64,000 nt of DNA from Thalassospira mesophila (lineage in GTDB: Bacteria > Pseudomonadota > Alphaproteobacteria > Rhodospirillales > Thalassospiraceae): NCBI RefSeq assembly GCF_002115755.1, contig NZ_JFKA01000003.1, positions 310,001-374,000 of the forward strand, written 5' to 3'. The position numbers and the translations under genes are program-made. Position 1 is the stretch's first letter, and each line of letters opens with the position of its first letter. This document shows positions 63,371 through 64,000 of this stretch, one piece after another. The notes under the pieces are model-generated. The model saw only the letters and a list, made by a program, of their open reading frames with translations. It was not told the origin of the DNA and did no database searches.

Positions 63371-64000
63371 ATGCTTACATTCTTGGCCAAGCGGCTATTG
63401 GTAATGATACCCACGCTGTTTATGATCAGCGTGCTGGTTTTCATTGTCATACAGCTTCCCCCCGGCGATTTTCTAACCACCTATATGAATGAGCTAAAGG
63501 CCCAGGGAGAAGCCGTTGATCCGGCCAAAATCGCCTTTTTGCGGGCGCAATATGGTTTGGATGAACCGCTTTATATGCAGTATGTGCATTGGGCGTGGGG
63601 GCTGTTGCACGGTAATCTCGGTTTCAGTTTTGAATATAACATGCCGGTAACCGACGTTGTTGGCGACCGGTTGTGGCTGTCGATGGTGCTTAATTTCAGC
63701 ACCATCCTGTTTATCTATCTGGTCAGTTTCCCGATCGGCATTTATTCCGCCACAAGGCAATATAGCTGGGGCGATTATGGCATTACCCTGCTGGGGTTTC
63801 TGGGGCTGGCGATGCCCAATTTTTTGTTCGCACTGGTGTTGCTTTATTATGCCAATGTGGTGTTTGGCACCTCGATTGGCGGGTTGATGGACCCGGAATT
63901 TATCAATGCCGGTTGGTCCTTGCCCAAAATCATGTCGGTGATTGAACATTTATGGGCACCGGTGCTGGTGATTGGCACATCGGGCACGGCATCCATGATC
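63371..64000 (+). CDS. Peptide-type ABC importer permease (DppB/YejB family), 3' end outside window
   Basis: The first 210 residues. 'LAKRLLVMIPTLFMISVLVFIVIQLPPGDF' is the classic opening of DppB/OppB permeases. 'LRAQYGLDEPLYMQYVHWAWGLLHGNLGFSF' is the periplasmic loop, and membrane helices follow. The EAA loop lies beyond the window. A 70-base gap separates it from the binding protein. GGGGGAAGG precedes the ATG. A second permease (DppC-type) is expected next. Confidence 0.9.
   Translation, partial: MLTFLAKRLLVMIPTLFMISVLVFIVIQLPPGDFLTTYMNELKAQGEAVDPAKIAFLRAQYGLDEPLYMQYVHWAWGLLHGNLGFSFEYNMPVTDVVGDRLWLSMVLNFSTILFIYLVSFPIGIYSATRQYSWGDYGITLLGFLGLAMPNFLFALVLLYYANVVFGTSIGGLMDPEFINAGWSLPKIMSVIEHLWAPVLVIGTSGTASMI

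Noticed and set aside
1-64000. Searched by eye for tRNA, rRNA, insertion sequences, integrase genes, attachment sites and known riboswitch cores
   Set aside because: None found that could be supported; the window looks like stable chromosome rather than a mobile island.

Overview
The window is about 64 kb of chromosome from an alphaproteobacterium, most likely a Rhodospirillales member close to Thalassospira. The grounds are moderate-to-high G+C, the RpoH/RluD pair, HisZ next to PurA, an LdtR-type MarR regulator, and family-level protein resemblance. The taxon is inferred, not proven. I see no rRNA, tRNA, insertion sequence, prophage or CRISPR array.

Layout. 1-2.8 kb holds the tail of a LysR regulator and an SLC13-type permease with TrkA-C domains. 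3.0-6.9 kb holds serC, hisZ and purA, ending in a strong terminator. 7.0-9.7 kb holds a membrane-anchored protein that looks like a pseudokinase, and a small membrane protein. 9.8-11.9 kb (minus strand) holds rluD and rpoH, with a recognisable rpoH promoter overlapped by an inverted repeat. 12.1-13.1 kb holds a small membrane protein and a JAMM peptidase. 13.1-14.8 kb (minus) holds an LdtR-like MarR regulator translationally coupled to a glycosyltransferase.

15.2-36.3 kb is the most distinctive part. A type I secretion ABC exporter and its membrane fusion protein are followed by a small protein made almost entirely of RTX nonapeptides. A long, tightly packed glycan locus comes next: a two-module GT2 protein, a methyltransferase, a GT4, a tail-anchored 'GW' module protein, rfbD, rfbA, a second two-module protein whose GT2 domain has lost its catalytic motifs, and a second GT4. 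Two pyruvyl transferases flanking galE, a secreted Asp-box protein and rfbC complete it. The set would supply rhamnose and galactose and add methyl and pyruvyl groups. I propose that it builds a surface glycan linked to the secreted RTX protein, by analogy with Caulobacter, where S-layer secretion genes sit beside O-antigen genes.

36.4-44.0 kb carries two complete sets of betaine-type ABC transporter cytoplasmic and membrane parts (proVWX, and proWV), an orphan binding protein, and a CosR/EctR-like MarR gene with a palindromic operator at its promoter. This is an osmoprotection block. 44.3-52.0 kb is mixed: a PolB-like exonuclease, a small alpha/beta hydrolase, an iron-type binding protein and permease without ATPase, moeA and a beta-CASP metallo-beta-lactamase.

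52.4-64 kb is a chain of overlapping genes preceded by a 415-base leader with several inverted repeats. It runs MurG-like GT, two GT4s, histidine phosphatase, second MurG-like GT, NodB-like deacetylase and a membrane protein, then continues with no real gap into a peptide-type ABC importer (fused double ATPase, binding protein, first permease cut by the window end).
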